Shown here piece after piece: positions 35,958 to 44,922 of a stretch of DNA of 64,000 nucleotides. Positions within the stretch are counted from its first letter, which is position 1. Each line of letters opens with the position of its first letter. The stretch is from Bremerella volcania (lineage in GTDB: Bacteria; Planctomycetota; Planctomycetia; Pirellulales; Pirellulaceae), in the NCBI RefSeq assembly GCF_007748115.1, contig NZ_CP036289.1, positions 6,432,183-6,496,182 on the forward strand, written 5' to 3'. Below the pieces are notes generated by a model. The model searched no databases. It saw nothing but the letters and a program-made list of their open reading frames with translations, and was not told where the DNA came from. A program made the translations under genes and the position numbers.

Positions 35958-36976
35958 CCGATTCGCATCCGCCTGCCGAACGATCCCGCCGCCGCTGGCT
36001 GTCTTACGGCCTACGGGGGCTGATGCTACTCGTGCTGCTGCTATCGCTTCCCATGGGGTGGATTGCCCGGGACGTTTATCGGGCTCAGCGAGAAGCAGAA
36101 GTCGTTGCCGCCGTCGAGAAAGCCGGCGGGTACGCCTCGTATGACTATCACAAGCTGAACCTAAGGAACGAAGTCCCTCCGCCCCCGGGTCCTTGGCTGC
36201 TCCGCAAGTTGTTTGGCGAGCATATCCACGCTTATGTCGATTTCGTCATCATCAGCGAGCCGCAAGATACCAACGAGGTCGTCCCCATGCTGGTCAGTTG
36301 TCATCGACTGGAATACCTGGAACTCCACGACGTGACACTCACGGATCCATCGGTCGAAACCATTTCTCAAATGCCGAGGCTGAATGATCTGGCGCTGATC
36401 GGCACTTCCCTCAGCGTCGAGCAGTTTCGTCAGTTGTCGCAAGTGAAAACACTCAAGTCGATCACCCTGGTAGGAGCAACGGCCTCAGACGAATACCTAC
36501 AGCTACTGCCCCAATTCCCTGAATTGGAAGAAGTAATGCTCCGAGAAACGACGATCACCGACAACGGCTTGAAGTCGCTCGGACAACTACCCAAGCTCAC
36601 GTCGCTGGAGATTGAGCAGGCACCTGCGGTCACCAAACATGGCTTTGCCGCCTTGGCCGATTGCCGAGAACTCCGTACTCTCTGGATCGTAGGAACATCG
36701 ATCGACGAGGGGTGCGTCGATACGCTCCAGAAACTTCCCAAGCTCGATGACGTCTACATTAGTCCCGATGAACTGGAGGTCGAGTTCTACGCCTGGGGAT
36801 GCATGCGAATCGACACGCTGACGCCGGTGAAGGTCAACACGGAGTTCATGCCGATTTGCGGAACGTGCGGAATGTTTGTGCCTGAAAAAACCGGACCGCG
36901 CGTCATTGACGTTGATGCGTTTAGTATCACCATCCGTCGCTACGATGACGACGAAGTAGAAGACTTGCCGCAGTAG
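35954..36976 (+). CDS. Membrane-anchored leucine-rich repeat protein (second of a pair)
   Basis: 340 residues; the ATG overlaps the previous stop (ATGA). N-terminus RRRWLSYGLRGLMLLVLLLS is a membrane anchor of the same type, followed by AQREAEVVAAVEKAGGYASYD and GPWLLRKLFGEHIHAYVDFV. Leucine-rich repeats follow (CHRLEYLELHDVTLTDPSVE; LPKLTSLEIEQAPAVTKHGF). The C-terminus has CGTCGM, close to CGTCAF in its partner. The GP-WL-RKL motif is also found in the gene pair at 21178-23589. Function unknown. Confidence 0.78.
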   Translation: MTDSHPPAERSRRRWLSYGLRGLMLLVLLLSLPMGWIARDVYRAQREAEVVAAVEKAGGYASYDYHKLNLRNEVPPPPGPWLLRKLFGEHIHAYVDFVIISEPQDTNEVVPMLVSCHRLEYLELHDVTLTDPSVETISQMPRLNDLALIGTSLSVEQFRQLSQVKTLKSITLVGATASDEYLQLLPQFPELEEVMLRETTITDNGLKSLGQLPKLTSLEIEQAPAVTKHGFAALADCRELRTLWIVGTSIDEGCVDTLQKLPKLDDVYISPDELEVEFYAWGCMRIDTLTPVKVNTEFMPICGTCGMFVPEKTGPRVIDVDAFSITIRRYDDDEVEDLPQ

Positions 36977-37205
36977 GTATCACGAACTCTCTTCCCCAAT
37001 ATCCCCCATCCGCCAGCGAATAACTGGCCGCGCACCCATTAACATTTCGCGCCACGAAGCTTTACGCCCCATTTACGGACCCTACAGAGGGGACAACCGT
37101 TGCAACCTGCATGGGGCGCGATACGATTCAAGGCACACCGCTTTTGCGCAGTGCTACAGTTGAAAAAAGTGGGCATCAAGCCACGAACATCTCGGGGGAA
37201 ACAGC

Positions 37206-38207
37206 ATGACAACGTTTGCAGTAGGGCTCGTACTCGGGCTCATCGCTTACATCTTCTTTCGCGTCATTTTGACGGCGTTTTACATCATTCCGCCGGATCA
37301 GCGGGCCGTGATCACTACGTTTGGCCGGGCCGATCGTCTGAGCGAAGAGTTCATCGAACCGCTGAACGATCCGAACCTCAGCGAGGACGAGAAGAAACGT
37401 TACACCTATCCCAAGGTCCGCGTCGTTGGGCCGGGCGGTCCTTACTTTAAGATGCCCTGGCAAAAAGTGCACAAAGTGAGTGTCGCGACTCGTAGCGTCG
37501 ACCTGGTGTGGGACCCCACCAAGAAGCAGGAAACGATCGAAGCGGTCACCAAGGATAACCTGACCACCGGCGTCAACGGGCAGATTCGCTACCGCGTGAG
37601 CGAGAACAACCTGTATGCGTACCTGTTTGGTGTTGCCAGTCCGCTGGAACACATCATGGGTTACTTCGTGAGCGTGCTTCGTGAACGCATCGCCACGTTC
37701 AGCGATCCAAAGGGTGCCAACTTCCTCGCCAAGCCCTCCGCCGATGACGATGACACGCCGACCAGCGTCGATCTTTCCGAAGGGGTCTCGATCAACGACC
37801 TGCGCAAGAATCTTCCGCTGCTCAACTCATATATGGAAGAACAATGCCGCTGCACGCCAGGCCGATACGGGGTCGAACTCGACGCGGCGCTGATCACCAG
37901 CATCGATCCGCCGCCGGAAGTCGACCGGGCTCTGTCGGCGATTAACAGCACACGCAACCAGGTGGCCGCCGATCTGAGTACCGCCCAGGCCGATGCCGAA
38001 CAGCAGATCACCATGAGCAAACGCGCGGTCGACATCGCCTCGAATAACGCCCAGGCCGAAGTCGCCCCGCTGCGGGAACTGGCTCGAACGCTCACGCAAA
38101 TCAAGCAGGAAGGTGGCTCCGCGGCCGTTCGCGCTTACATCCGCGACTTGAAAGTCCCGCTGCTATCCCGAGCCGTCAGCGTCGTCCAAACCCGTGAAGA
38201 ACAATAA
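37206..38207 (+). CDS. SPFH/Band 7 (prohibitin-like) membrane protein, first
   Basis: Scaffold protein of the stomatin/prohibitin/HflK group. One N-terminal membrane helix (VGLVLGLIAYIFFRVILTAFYI) followed by IIPPDQRAVITTFGRADRL, the usual SPFH opening. The SPFH domain continues with TVKD-like AVTKDNLTTGVNGQIRYRV and includes a Ser/Asp insert near residue 180 (SADDDDTPTSVD). A C-terminal helical region (AQADAEQQITMSKRAVDIAS) follows. 333 residues. GGGGGAAA precedes the ATG. Next to a second SPFH gene and a small membrane gene; the three may build one membrane microdomain complex. Confidence 0.88.
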   Translation: MTTFAVGLVLGLIAYIFFRVILTAFYIIPPDQRAVITTFGRADRLSEEFIEPLNDPNLSEDEKKRYTYPKVRVVGPGGPYFKMPWQKVHKVSVATRSVDLVWDPTKKQETIEAVTKDNLTTGVNGQIRYRVSENNLYAYLFGVASPLEHIMGYFVSVLRERIATFSDPKGANFLAKPSADDDDTPTSVDLSEGVSINDLRKNLPLLNSYMEEQCRCTPGRYGVELDAALITSIDPPPEVDRALSAINSTRNQVAADLSTAQADAEQQITMSKRAVDIASNNAQAEVAPLRELARTLTQIKQEGGSAAVRAYIRDLKVPLLSRAVSVVQTREEQ

Positions 38208-38214
38208 CAACAAA

Positions 38215-38373
38215 GTCCCCTCTCCCCCGAGGGGATAGGGTTAGGGTGAGGGGCTACAGCAAACGGCTAATACAAAAACAAAACACAGCCAGCAGAACTT
38301 CACCCAGATCAAAACAAACGCGATTAGCAACATCCAACACAATTCGCCCTCTCCCCGCTGGGGCGAGGGGACC
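38215..38373. repeat. REP-like palindrome doublet (possible REPIN)
   Basis: Left unit 38215-38254 (GTCCCCTCTCCCCCGAGGGG, then TAGGGTTAGGGTGAGGGG) and right unit 38345-38373 (CGCCCTCTCCCCGCTGGGGC then GAGGGGACC) are inverted copies of one motif. They flank a 90-bp A-rich spacer. A third single copy is at 54148-54185. Their inverted arrangement and intergenic position fit REP doublets. Confidence 0.75.
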
Positions 38374-38394
38374 AGAAATACGAAAGCTTTCATC

Positions 38395-39309
38395 ATGTTT
38401 CCCATACTTCTATTCGGTTTCTTTGTCGGGATCGCAAGTATCCCGATCCTGCTTCGCATCGCTACCAGTTTCGGTTTATACGTGATCGTTCACGAGTGCG
38501 AAGCCCACGTATATACTCTCTTTGGCAAGGTTATCGGCACGATCGACGAACCAGGTCTGCACTTGCCGATCTCGAAGTTCGGCCTGGGTGCGCTCTTGGT
38601 TCCGTTTTTCGGCAAGCGGCACGTCGTCAGCACCGCGCTGCGTCAGCATTACCTCCGCGGTCAGATGGTCAACTCGGAAGAAGGGACGCCGATGGGCGTC
38701 GGCCTGTGGTACGAGATGGAAGTCAACGACCCGGTCGCTTACCTGTTCATCAACACGAACCCTGAAGGCTCGCTTCAGGCCAACGTCGCTTCCAGTGCGA
38801 TCAGCACGCTGAGTAACCTGGAAATGGACAAGATGCTGGAAGACCGCCACAGCCTGAGCCGCACCGTCCGCGCTACCGTTTCGCCCCTCTCCGAGAAGTG
38901 GGGTTATCGCCTCGGTTCGGTTTACATTCGGAAGGTCTTCTTCACCGACGTGCAGATGGTGCACAACATTACCGATAAGGTCGTCAAGCGCCTGATTCAG
39001 GTTACCAGTGCCATGAAGCAGGACGGGGAAAACCGCGTCGGCTTGATCAAAAGTGAAACGGCCAAGGAAGTCTCGCAGAAGATGGCCGAAGCGGGCGCGA
39101 TGCGGCCCGATATCGTCGGTAAGATGCTGAACGAAATCGGCAAGACCGATCCCGAGATTCTGGAATCGGTGCTCGAGGTGATGGAAGTCGAGAAACTGCT
39201 CAACTCGCGAGCCGAAGTCAGCATCATCCCCCGCGGGGCGAACGTGATGTTCAACCTGAACGGCGGCGGCAAGTCAGGCGGTACTCAGTACGTTCAGGCC
39301 GAAAACTAA
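38395..39309 (+). CDS. SPFH/Band 7 membrane protein, second
   Basis: 304 residues. N-terminal membrane helix (FPILLFGFFVGIASIPILLR), then a divergent SPFH domain: YVIVHECEAHVYTLFGKVIG, EPGLHLPISKFGLGALL, VYIRKVFFTDVQMVH, with the helical C-terminus KSETAKEVSQKMAEAGAMRP and a final PRGANVMFNLNGG as in stomatin-like proteins. It is separated from the first SPFH gene by 187 bp that hold the REP-like doublet. Likely works with that protein; client proteins unknown. Confidence 0.86.
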   Translation: MFPILLFGFFVGIASIPILLRIATSFGLYVIVHECEAHVYTLFGKVIGTIDEPGLHLPISKFGLGALLVPFFGKRHVVSTALRQHYLRGQMVNSEEGTPMGVGLWYEMEVNDPVAYLFINTNPEGSLQANVASSAISTLSNLEMDKMLEDRHSLSRTVRATVSPLSEKWGYRLGSVYIRKVFFTDVQMVHNITDKVVKRLIQVTSAMKQDGENRVGLIKSETAKEVSQKMAEAGAMRPDIVGKMLNEIGKTDPEILESVLEVMEVEKLLNSRAEVSIIPRGANVMFNLNGGGKSGGTQYVQAEN

Positions 39310-39324
39310 GCAGGCACGTTACCC

Positions 39325-39744
39325 ATGCGAGATGATCAATTCCGGCACGATGCCCTGAAAAGCTCCGACGGCATCAATGCCGTCACGGTCTATAAGCTGA
39401 TGGCCGGCACGCTGTTGGTGCTGCTGGCCGTGGCGCTGGGCATCTACGTGGCCAATGCCACGTTGGAGCTCATCTACGGCGAGGTGCCTCCGCCGCTGAT
39501 CGCTCGCATCCAGGATGTAGCCGCGGAAAAAGCCGCCGCCGAGGCCGCCAATCAAAACGTGCCGGAGATCAAACTGGCACCCGACTTGATGCAGGCCATT
39601 CTCTACGCGCTGACCTTCTTTCTGCTGACGATCCCGATTATGGTTGCCTCGATGATCATGGCCGCCGGCATCAAGCTGATGCAGGGAGAAGCCAACGAGG
39701 CCATCGCGATGCTAGCAGAGCGATTGAAGAAGTCGCAACCGTAG
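39325..39744 (+). CDS. Small two-helix membrane protein next to SPFH genes
   Basis: 139 residues with helices at about 24-47 (YKLMAGTLLVLLAVALGIYV) and 90-115 (ILYALTFFLLTIPIMVASMI). Between them is an Ala/Glu-rich loop; the tail EANEAIAMLAERLKKSQP is cytosolic-like. It begins 15 bp after the second SPFH gene, clearly the same operon. No family recognised. Its position suggests an accessory subunit of the SPFH pair. Confidence 0.72.
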   Translation: MRDDQFRHDALKSSDGINAVTVYKLMAGTLLVLLAVALGIYVANATLELIYGEVPPPLIARIQDVAAEKAAAEAANQNVPEIKLAPDLMQAILYALTFFLLTIPIMVASMIMAAGIKLMQGEANEAIAMLAERLKKSQP

Positions 39745-39851
39745 CACCGGAGCGTGGCTCTCACCTGATCGATCTTTCCCTGCCAGCATCCACTTGCTAC
39801 CCTTCCTGCGAATCTGGATAGCAGGCCGCTCGCAAGGATGGGGAAATTGGG

Positions 39852-41414
39852 ATGGAATTAGAAGCTTCGTCGTCGGTTTGGACGCGTTGGTTCTGGCTCT
39901 TCGCGCTCACGCATGTCATCGTCTGGTCGCTGATGCCCATCCTGACCGCGGCCAATGCCCCGTTGGATACGATCGAAATGATCTACTGGGGCAACCAGTG
40001 GCAGTGGGGCTATTACAAACATCCTCCCCTTCCGGCTTGGCTGGCGGCTGGGACGAGTGGTTGGCTGAGCGACCCGGCGTGGGCTTCGTATATCGTGGCT
40101 CAGGCCTGCATCCTGGCTTGCCTGTGGGCCGTTTGGGAAGTCGTTCGCGATCGAAACAAGCCGTGGATCGCGCTGGCCGCGGCGGCACTGCTGGAAGCCT
40201 GTGCGTTCTACAACTTCACCACGATCGAACTGAACAACAACATGGTTCGCCGAGCCATGACCGCGCTGACGGTGGTGTTTCTGTATTGGGCCATCACCAA
40301 GGGACGCCTGGCCTACTGGGCCGCCGCTGGCGCGTTCGTCGCGCTGGGTCTGCTTTCGAAATACGATCACGGCATGCTGGTGCTCAGCCTGGTCGTCTTC
40401 GCCGCGATTCATCCTCAGGTTCGCGGTCTGTGGAAAACGCCGGGCCCCTACGTGTTGATCGGCGTTTCGCTGCTGCTGTTTGCTCCGCATGTGTGGTGGA
40501 TGGTCGAGAACGACTTCATCACGCTGAAGTACATCCAGGATCGCACCCATACCGAACCCAATGCCTGGAATCATCTGATCATGCCGGCCAAGTTCCTCGG
40601 AGAACAACTCGGCGCGATCGCCGGAATTTTGATCGGTTCGATGGCGCTACTCGGGTTCTTCTGGAAGTGGCGCAGCAACCTCAGCGACGAAGACCGCCTG
40701 GCGCGCGATTACCTTTTGGCGGTGGTGGTCGGGCCGCTATCGATCGCGGTGATCGCTTCGCTGGCTACCGGCGGCATGATTCGCAGCATGCTGGGGGCTC
40801 CGATCTGGATCTTCTTGCCGGCGCTATTGGTCATGTGCTTTGAACGTCGTCGCCAAGACCCGCTCACCTGCGGCCGGCTTGCCATCGGTTGTGCTTGCTT
40901 GAGCATTGTCTTTGCCACCGTCGTGGGTGCGCGCAACACGTATGGAACCGCGATGCGCGAGAAGTACCTACGTGTCGACTACCCCGGCAGTCAACTCGCC
41001 GACCAGGTGCAGCTGCGCTGGCAATTGGTGGCCGACGCAGGTCAGCCTCCGACGATCGCCGGATCGTGGTGGCCGGCTGGGAATGCATCGGTTTATGCCG
41101 GTCGGCCAGTCGACGTCTATCCCGAATGCGATCCCCGCTTCGCCCCGTGGATCGACGAGACCAACATCCGCGCCCACGGCGGGGTCATCGTGTGGGAGAA
41201 TCCGGATGATCAACCGACTCATATCGAAGGATGGTTATCCCGCTTCCCCACGGCCATCGTCCAGCAGCCAATCGAAATCCGGCATGTGAAAGCTCCGGAG
41301 ATGGCCCCTCTGAAGATCGGCATCGCCGTCATTCCACCGAGCCATGTCGGGACGGAAGGGAAGCCACCTGAAATCGCGACTTCCCCTGGTCCAAGGACGT
41401 TGGAATCGAAATAG
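39852..41414 (+). CDS. GT39 (ArnT/PMT-like) glycosyltransferase, polytopic membrane protein
   Basis: Lipid-linked-sugar glycosyltransferase. The N-terminal loop has the family pattern LDTIEMIYWGNQWQWGYYKH followed by PPLPAW, with the acidic catalytic residue expected near LDTIEM. About ten hydrophobic helices follow (for example FYNFTTIELNNNMV then ALTVVFLYWAITKG). A periplasmic C-terminal domain of about 130 residues closes it. 520 residues, normal. It probably glycosylates a lipid or protein at the outer face of the inner membrane; the acceptor cannot be told. GGGGAAATTGGG precedes the ATG. Confidence 0.85.
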   Translation: MELEASSSVWTRWFWLFALTHVIVWSLMPILTAANAPLDTIEMIYWGNQWQWGYYKHPPLPAWLAAGTSGWLSDPAWASYIVAQACILACLWAVWEVVRDRNKPWIALAAAALLEACAFYNFTTIELNNNMVRRAMTALTVVFLYWAITKGRLAYWAAAGAFVALGLLSKYDHGMLVLSLVVFAAIHPQVRGLWKTPGPYVLIGVSLLLFAPHVWWMVENDFITLKYIQDRTHTEPNAWNHLIMPAKFLGEQLGAIAGILIGSMALLGFFWKWRSNLSDEDRLARDYLLAVVVGPLSIAVIASLATGGMIRSMLGAPIWIFLPALLVMCFERRRQDPLTCGRLAIGCACLSIVFATVVGARNTYGTAMREKYLRVDYPGSQLADQVQLRWQLVADAGQPPTIAGSWWPAGNASVYAGRPVDVYPECDPRFAPWIDETNIRAHGGVIVWENPDDQPTHIEGWLSRFPTAIVQQPIEIRHVKAPEMAPLKIGIAVIPPSHVGTEGKPPEIATSPGPRTLESK

Positions 41415-41461
41415 CTCCTAGCCAGCAGCGCGATGGCGATTGCTCGTGATAGGACCGCAAT

Positions 41462-41507
41462 TGCCCGTTAACTTGCCCTAAGGGCTTGTCGTTACTCACA
41501 ACGGGCA
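41462..41507. repeat. Stem-loop downstream of the glycosyltransferase gene
   Basis: TGCCCGTT (41462-41469) pairs with AACGGGCA (41500-41507). A small GCCC-TAA-GGGC hairpin lies within. No T-run; could be a weak terminator or processing site. Confidence 0.45.
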
Positions 41508-41546
41508 GAAATTCCATATCAAATACCCTCGTTTCGGGAAATTCTG

Positions 41547-41575
41547 TTGACCCGATCTGGGGAAAGGCCGAAACT
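41547..41575 (+). promoter_or_regulatory. Shared TTGACCCGAT element upstream of DUF1559 cassette 3
   Basis: TTGACCCGAT, 14 bases, AAACT, 147 bp before the DUF1559 ATG. The same two blocks with the same spacing occur at 43709-43737 before cassette 4. It may be a promoter with an unusual -10 or a regulator site. Confidence 0.5.
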
Positions 41576-41693
41576 GCTGGAAGAACTTTTTCATCTTCCT
41601 ATTCTTTTTGTCTATCAGACAGCGGCAGCCGTTTCATCCCCTTTGGCATTCCTGCCTGGCTTTCCGTCCTGCGCTGATAGGGAGTCTACGATC

Positions 41694-42710
41694 ATGTTCT
41701 TACTCATGCGTACAAAGAGGATCCCAGGTCGGCCCAAGAAGCAATCGCGAGGCTTCACGCTGGTCGAATTACTAGTGGTCATCGCCATCATCGGGGTTCT
41801 GATTGCCCTACTGCTTCCGGCGGTTCAGCAGGCGCGCGAGGCCGCTCGCCGGATGAGTTGTTCCAACCAGATGAAGCAAATCGGTCTGGCGCTGCACAAC
41901 TATCACGATACCCACCTTTCATTCCCACCGGGTGCCGTTAGTGGTCACGTGACCTGCGTCAACGGTACGACGCCGCTGGGTGGCAACAGCAACGAATGCA
42001 CCCAGACTTTTGCTCCATGGACGGTGCTCATTCTTCCCTTTGCGGAACAGAACAGCCTGCACGACCAATTCGACTTCACCAGGATTTTCTCTCCTTTCAG
42101 TTCCAGCTGCTCGTCTCCCAACAAACAGTACCAGTTCGAGCCGCTGGAAATGTATAAGTGCCCGTCCGATCCGAACTCTGGCGGCGACGCTCCGACGCTC
42201 AATTACCTGGCCTGCCAGGGAGGTGGCGACCCCGGAACGGTCAACGCCGAACTGCACGTCGCTTGCGCCGGTACCAGCAGCCCTACGCGATACTTTTTCA
42301 CCAACGGCATGTTCTATAACAACTCGCCGACCCGCTTCAGCGACGTGACCGACGGAATGACCAACACGTTCATGGTGGGCGAATCGATGTATCACTTCCT
42401 GCTGGGATCGCACCCAGGGATCGCTACTCGGGAAACGAGCTGGGCTTCGGGGCAGTTGGTGAACTCCGTGTTTGCAACGCCGATCACCCTGTGTGCCGCA
42501 GCCAATCCGATCAACAGTGCCACGCCAGTCGCGACGACGCATCAACTGGCCGAGATGACGTCGACCTTCGGCAGCCGTCACCCCGGCGGATGCATGTTCA
42601 CCTTGGGAGACGCCTCCGTTCGTTTCTTCAGCGAAAACATGGACCTGGCCGTTTATCGTTCGATGGGTCGCCGAGCTGACGGCGGGCCGGTTGGAGGCTA
42701 CTCTCCGTGA
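41694..42710 (+). CDS. DUF1559 pseudopilin-like secreted protein (cassette 3)
   Basis: 338 residues. The basic leader ends [16 protein letters not shown], a prepilin peptidase site (G-F) with the hydrophobic helix. Then [50 protein letters not shown] and the C-terminal H-X9-DG-like RHPGGCMFTLGDASVRFFSE (here Asp-Ala rather than Asp-Gly). The ATG at 41694 is preferred by the family N-terminus. The GTG of the lipoprotein gene overlaps its stop (GTGA). Such proteins are thought to be secreted or assembled by a type II/IV-pilus-like machine; role unknown. Confidence 0.9.
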   Translation: MFLLMRTKRIPGRPKKQSRGFTLVELLVVIAIIGVLIALLLPAVQQAREAARRMSCSNQMKQIGLALHNYHDTHLSFPPGAVSGHVTCVNGTTPLGGNSNECTQTFAPWTVLILPFAEQNSLHDQFDFTRIFSPFSSSCSSPNKQYQFEPLEMYKCPSDPNSGGDAPTLNYLACQGGGDPGTVNAELHVACAGTSSPTRYFFTNGMFYNNSPTRFSDVTDGMTNTFMVGESMYHFLLGSHPGIATRETSWASGQLVNSVFATPITLCAAANPINSATPVATTHQLAEMTSTFGSRHPGGCMFTLGDASVRFFSENMDLAVYRSMGRRADGGPVGGYSP

Positions 42711-43153
42711 GCTTCCCATCACAGCAATTCATTACCAGGCAGGGGCAGCTGTGGCCGATCGTGGCGACATGCATGGCGTTGATCGCCACGATTGGCTGCA
42801 GTTCTCGGGATGATGGACCTCGGCGCTATCGCGTTTCCGGTGAAGTCATCTACGACGGAAAGCCTCTGCCGGCCGGCAAGGTTTTCTTTGCACCCGATAC
42901 GGATGCCGGAAACAGTGGGCCAGGCGGTTACACCGACATCGTCGATGGCCGCTACGATACCGACTGGGACAATTCCAAAGGTGTCGTCCCGGGGCCTCAT
43001 AAGGTGCGTGTGGAAGGTTTCGACGGACAACCTTCCGCCAGGAATGACTTTCACCCCAAGGGAAACATGCTGTTTCCCAAATTTAGCGCCGAAATCGACG
43101 TGCCGAAGGAAGCTTCCGAGCATAACTTCGATATTCCCAAGAATCCGAAGTAA
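42707..43153 (+). CDS. Small lipoprotein with beta-sandwich domain (cassette 3)
   Basis: 148 residues from a GTG that overlaps the DUF1559 stop by 4 bp. The signal ends IATIGC (Cys near residue 31). It has YRVSGEVIYDGKPLPAGKVF and FAPDTDAGNSGPGGYTDIVDG, the same domain pattern as the other four cassette lipoproteins. It ends EHNFDIPKNPK. The overlap makes co-translation with the DUF1559 protein likely, the strongest link among the five cassettes. Confidence 0.82.
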   Translation: MSFPSQQFITRQGQLWPIVATCMALIATIGCSSRDDGPRRYRVSGEVIYDGKPLPAGKVFFAPDTDAGNSGPGGYTDIVDGRYDTDWDNSKGVVPGPHKVRVEGFDGQPSARNDFHPKGNMLFPKFSAEIDVPKEASEHNFDIPKNPK

Positions 43154-43862
43154 GCGCTGGCCTGGTGAATCACCTTGGCGGAGTCGAGCGTTTACGAATT
43201 CAGTTCGATGCCGAGACCTGGGGCAGAGCAGTGGTGACACCGCCCCTTTCTGATGTCGTTGGTACTCTTCTTGATCAATCGTTCTCGGCGTAGCGTCCCT
43301 GGATCTTGCTCGGCGCGGTAGAAGTTCCCGATCGCACAGGCCACATGCACTTGCAGGAGAAAGCCGACCTCGCTGCCCCAGTCTTGCGAGGCGATGCGGC
43401 TTTGGTGGCCTGCCAAATGGAATCGCTGGTCATGGCAGGCGTAAGCATGGTTTCACTATAGTCTACTAATACTTCTTATCTATGTGTCCTGGTACTATCA
43501 GGCAACCAGGGGAATGCCTCTCTCTTCGATCCTAACGTGAGTTTCCCTCACGATACCTTGAGATTCGTGACGCAATGCCTTCCTTGCAAATCGGGCATGT
43601 CCCATTTTGCTCTTTCGGGATTATCCGCCCACACGATGATTGAGCGATCCTTTTTCCGGTTTGATATCGGGTAATATTAGCGTCGTAAGAGATTTTTAGA
43701 AATTTTTATTGACCCGATTCGCAAATAAGCGCAAACTAGGGTAAACAGTTCCTGTAAAACAACTTTTGGTCGAAAAGTACTTTTCCTGCTGGTTGACGTA
43801 CGGCTATCTCCTGTCGTATTTGCGCTATCTATTCTTATCTGTATATCTATTAGGTGTCTACT
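43154..43862. other. Long intergenic region between two DUF1559 cassettes
   Basis: About 700 bp without a supported gene. A minus-strand open frame (about 43192-43452, containing RLIKKSTNDIRKGRCHHCS) has no start with a ribosome site and no recognisable family; it may be a gene remnant. AT-rich after 43660. Holds the promoter-like element at 43709-43737. Confidence 0.5.
43709..43737 (+). promoter_or_regulatory. Shared TTGACCCGAT element upstream of DUF1559 cassette 4
   Basis: TTGACCCGAT, 14 bases, AAACT, 154 bp before the ATG. Identical blocks and spacing to 41547-41575; an AT-rich stretch (GAAATTTTTAT) lies just upstream. Confidence 0.5.
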
Positions 43863-44831
43863 ATGATCAAGACTCGATCACGTTCATCTCGGGACGAACA
43901 GCGGCGCGGCTTTACCTTGGTCGAACTGTTGGTTGTCATTGCCATCATCGGCGTTTTGATTGCCCTGTTGCTGCCGGCCGTTCAGCAGGCACGCGAAGCG
44001 GCTCGCCGCATGTCATGCACCAACAACATGAAACAGTTGGCCCTGGCGTTTCATAACTATCACGACACGTTCCAGAAATTCCCGATGGCGACCAACTGCA
44101 ACATCAATGCCGCTGATCCTGCCAATCCGACCGATACCAACCGGCGAGTATCGTTTTTCCACCTAATCATGCCGTTCATCGAACAAACCGCTTACTACGA
44201 TGAGATCATGCCTCGTATCGAAGCCAGTACGTTCCCGGGAGGTTGGCCAACGAGCGTTCGCAATGTCGTCTTCGAGGCTTTCCTTTGTCCCTCGGAACCA
44301 CTCGACGACAAAGTCGAGAACCAGGGTTTTCATGGCAACTACCTCGTGTGCAACGGGTCGAGCCATACGGGAAGTGGTGCCAACAAGAGTAACGGCATTT
44401 TCTATCCCCGAAACAACACAGGCTTCGAAGACATCACCGATGGAACTTCCAACACGGCCATGCTCGGCGAGATTCGTATCCAGGAGGATGGCATCGCGGC
44501 CAGCGGTACGGGGAACGTCGTTTGCGGAGGTGTTCACGACCTGCGAGGCCGATACCACAACCCTTATCATGGCAACATCTACTTCACGACGCTGCGGGCT
44601 CCCAATACCGACGTGGGGGACGCATTGCAGTACTGCAACGGAACGCCGATCGCTCCTTGCCGCCAATGCACCAGTAGCAACTTGGAAACCCACATCCGCA
44701 GCTACCATCCCGGTGGCGGGCACATCGCTTTAGCCGATGGTTCGATCCGCTTCATTCCCGATACCGTCAACCAAACGGTCTTTCAGGCCATCGGTTCCCG
44801 AAACGGTGGGGAAGTCTTCGAGATGCCTTAA
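43863..44831 (+). CDS. DUF1559 pseudopilin-like secreted protein (cassette 4)
   Basis: 322 residues from the ATG at 43863 (a GTG at 43854 is possible). Leader [16 protein letters not shown] then [76 protein letters not shown] and the H-X9-DG motif [20 protein letters not shown]. Intact, unlike the two interrupted relatives at 26-30 kb. Preceded by the shared TTGACCCGAT element and followed 91 bp later by a small lipoprotein gene. Confidence 0.9.
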   Translation: MIKTRSRSSRDEQRRGFTLVELLVVIAIIGVLIALLLPAVQQAREAARRMSCTNNMKQLALAFHNYHDTFQKFPMATNCNINAADPANPTDTNRRVSFFHLIMPFIEQTAYYDEIMPRIEASTFPGGWPTSVRNVVFEAFLCPSEPLDDKVENQGFHGNYLVCNGSSHTGSGANKSNGIFYPRNNTGFEDITDGTSNTAMLGEIRIQEDGIAASGTGNVVCGGVHDLRGRYHNPYHGNIYFTTLRAPNTDVGDALQYCNGTPIAPCRQCTSSNLETHIRSYHPGGGHIALADGSIRFIPDTVNQTVFQAIGSRNGGEVFEMP

Positions 44832-44922
44832 CTAGAGGTATCGATTTCTTTGGGCAAGCAAGGCCAACGAACCTGGGTTGGCCTTGCGGTGGTTTCCTCT
44901 GAGATGCAAAAGAGTACTTAGC

